Positions 63,073 through 64,000 of a stretch of DNA of 64,000 nt are shown here, in pieces. Source of the DNA: JAZBPO01 sp963691775. Its GTDB lineage: Bacteria; Pseudomonadota; Gammaproteobacteria; Pseudomonadales; Azotimanducaceae. The notes beneath the pieces are model-generated. The model did not search any database and was not told where the DNA came from. It worked only from the letters and a program-made list of their open reading frames with translations. A program made the position numbers and the translations under genes. Positions within the stretch are counted from its first letter, which is position 1, and every line of letters begins with the position of its first letter. Where the stretch lies: the NCBI GenBank assembly GCA_963691775.1, contig OY829369.1:2418001-2482000 (forward strand), in the 5' to 3' direction.

Positions 63073-64000
63073 CAGCGACGCTGCAGTTCACGCTCTGGTC
63101 GCTTCCCTCGCTGGTCGCGAGCCTGCTCGCGGGCGCCCTCCTGCTCTGGATGACGACCGTCCCGAAATCCCGTGAGCTCGATCTGCTGCGCGCGCTCGTC
63201 GCTCTCATCGCGCTCTGGGCTACCGCCCATTTCGTGCGCACCCTTACGACGACACTGTCGATCAAGATCGCAGCCCAGGCCCTCGTGCTGCCCGCGACCA
63301 TCGGACTGGCCACGCTCTATGCAATCTTTGCGCTGGACTTCAGCGGCCGCTGGCGTGGCGAGATCGCGCGCGTGCTCACGGCTGTTCTACTCGCACAGCT
63401 CGTGCTCGCGATCGTCATCCTGATGCCGTCGACGCGAGAGTGGGTCTACAGCTCAATTACGCTGACTTCATCACGCGACGGCTTCATCGGACTTGCCGTC
63501 GAGTTCGCACCGGCTGGCCGTGCCCTGATCGGCATACCGTCAGCGCTCGCAATATTCGGCCTCATGGTTCTGACGGCGGAGGCGCTGAGGGACGCAACCC
63601 GCAGGACCACAGCCGTGCTCTATCTTCTGCTCGGGCTTGTCGTGCTGCCGGCGCTCATCCTTCTGCGAAATTTGTGGCTCGACGGCATGACGCCCGTAAA
63701 CCTCGCACCGGCCGTGCTGAGCGGCGGCATGCTCATGCTGGCGGGTATGGCGATCCATTCACAGGATCGGCTGCGCGATCTGTCAATGGAGCTGATCCTA
63801 GAGCACCTGCCCTACGCCATGATCCTGGCGGACCGTGACGGCAGAGTAGTCACGGCAAACGCCGCGGCTGCCTCGGAATTCGGAATCGCCGCGAAGGGCC
63901 TGGAGGGGATCCGCATTCGCGACGTCGTGGGATTCGATCCAGCAACCGAGGAAGAGTCGATCAGCGATCGAGCGATCTGGTACGGGGAGGAGCAACGCCG
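63069..64000 (+). CDS. Second seven-helix sensor kinase-like protein (partial, runs off the window)
   Basis: An open frame starts at GTG 63069, sharing GTGA with the stop of the preceding kinase, and continues to the window end (310 codons). It has about seven transmembrane segments (WSLPSLVASLLAGALLLW, LVALIALWATAHFV, LVLPATIGLATLYAIFAL and others). A PAS-like domain follows from about residue 245 (LEHLPYAMILADRDGRVVTANAA). This is the same architecture as its neighbour. Kinase or other output domains would lie beyond the window. The GTG start and open end make it easy to miss. Confidence 0.82.
   Translation, partial: MTATLQFTLWSLPSLVASLLAGALLLWMTTVPKSRELDLLRALVALIALWATAHFVRTLTTTLSIKIAAQALVLPATIGLATLYAIFALDFSGRWRGEIARVLTAVLLAQLVLAIVILMPSTREWVYSSITLTSSRDGFIGLAVEFAPAGRALIGIPSALAIFGLMVLTAEALRDATRRTTAVLYLLLGLVVLPALILLRNLWLDGMTPVNLAPAVLSGGMLMLAGMAIHSQDRLRDLSMELILEHLPYAMILADRDGRVVTANAAAASEFGIAAKGLEGIRIRDVVGFDPATEEESISDRAIWYGEEQR

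Overview
The window reads as chromosomal DNA of a GC-rich gammaproteobacterium. Two gene orders typical of that class support this: algZ-algR-hemC-hemD-hemX-hemY running away from a divergent argH, and lptM-lysA-dapF-DUF484-xerC-yigB. E. coli-like Rho, Rep, ComM and UbiK agree. I cannot name a genus. I see no prophage, insertion sequence, CRISPR array or defence island. Nearly all genes are housekeeping or metabolic, packed tightly with many ATGA/GTGA overlaps.

Layout. 1-4.5 kb: end of an acyltransferase-like gene, a SnoaL-like protein, an exported M1-type metallopeptidase and a glycosyltransferase. 4.6-9.9 kb: an APC permease, then a cluster of two paralogous short-chain dehydrogenases around an unrecognised, possibly diiron ferritin-like protein, with a divergent TetR regulator. 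9.8-16 kb: a membrane (VTT)/flavin disulfide reductase fusion, hemB, trxA, rho and a flavin reductase. 16-22.4 kb: the heme operon hemCDXY behind the AlgZ/AlgR-type two-component system. 22.4-28.5 kb: argH, lptM and the lysine/peptidoglycan/recombinase operon. 28.6-33 kb: thrC, a serine hydrolase and a zinc carboxypeptidase-like deacylase. 33-38.3 kb: two complete glnK-amt pairs and a divergent beta-barrel porin, with two sigma-54 promoter candidates (GG-N10-GC) in the shared intergenic region. 38.4-43 kb: ubiK, comM, rep and a cytochrome c5-type protein. 43-52 kb: leucine/branched-chain breakdown genes (isovaleryl-CoA dehydrogenase, a large indolepyruvate-type 2-oxoacid:ferredoxin oxidoreductase, an Lrp-type regulator, both methylcrotonyl-CoA carboxylase subunits). 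52-57 kb: a class III aminotransferase, a MalM-like candidate, a Bcp peroxiredoxin, a DUF3754 membrane protein and an LCM-type methyltransferase. 57-64 kb: tRNA-Arg(CCG), an exported amidase, a 46-codon ORF coupled to a SnoaL-like exported protein, an AmiD-type lipoprotein and two tandem seven-helix sensor kinases, the second cut by the window end.

Features that stand out are the possible nitrogen-controlled porin next to glnK-amt, the duplicated-SDR/ferritin-like cluster, a sensor kinase whose ATP-binding motifs look eroded, and four copies of a 35-bp palindrome arranged as two doublets 22 kb apart. No single locus is clearly a new system. The SDR/ferritin-like cluster and the tandem kinases are the best candidates for unexplored function.
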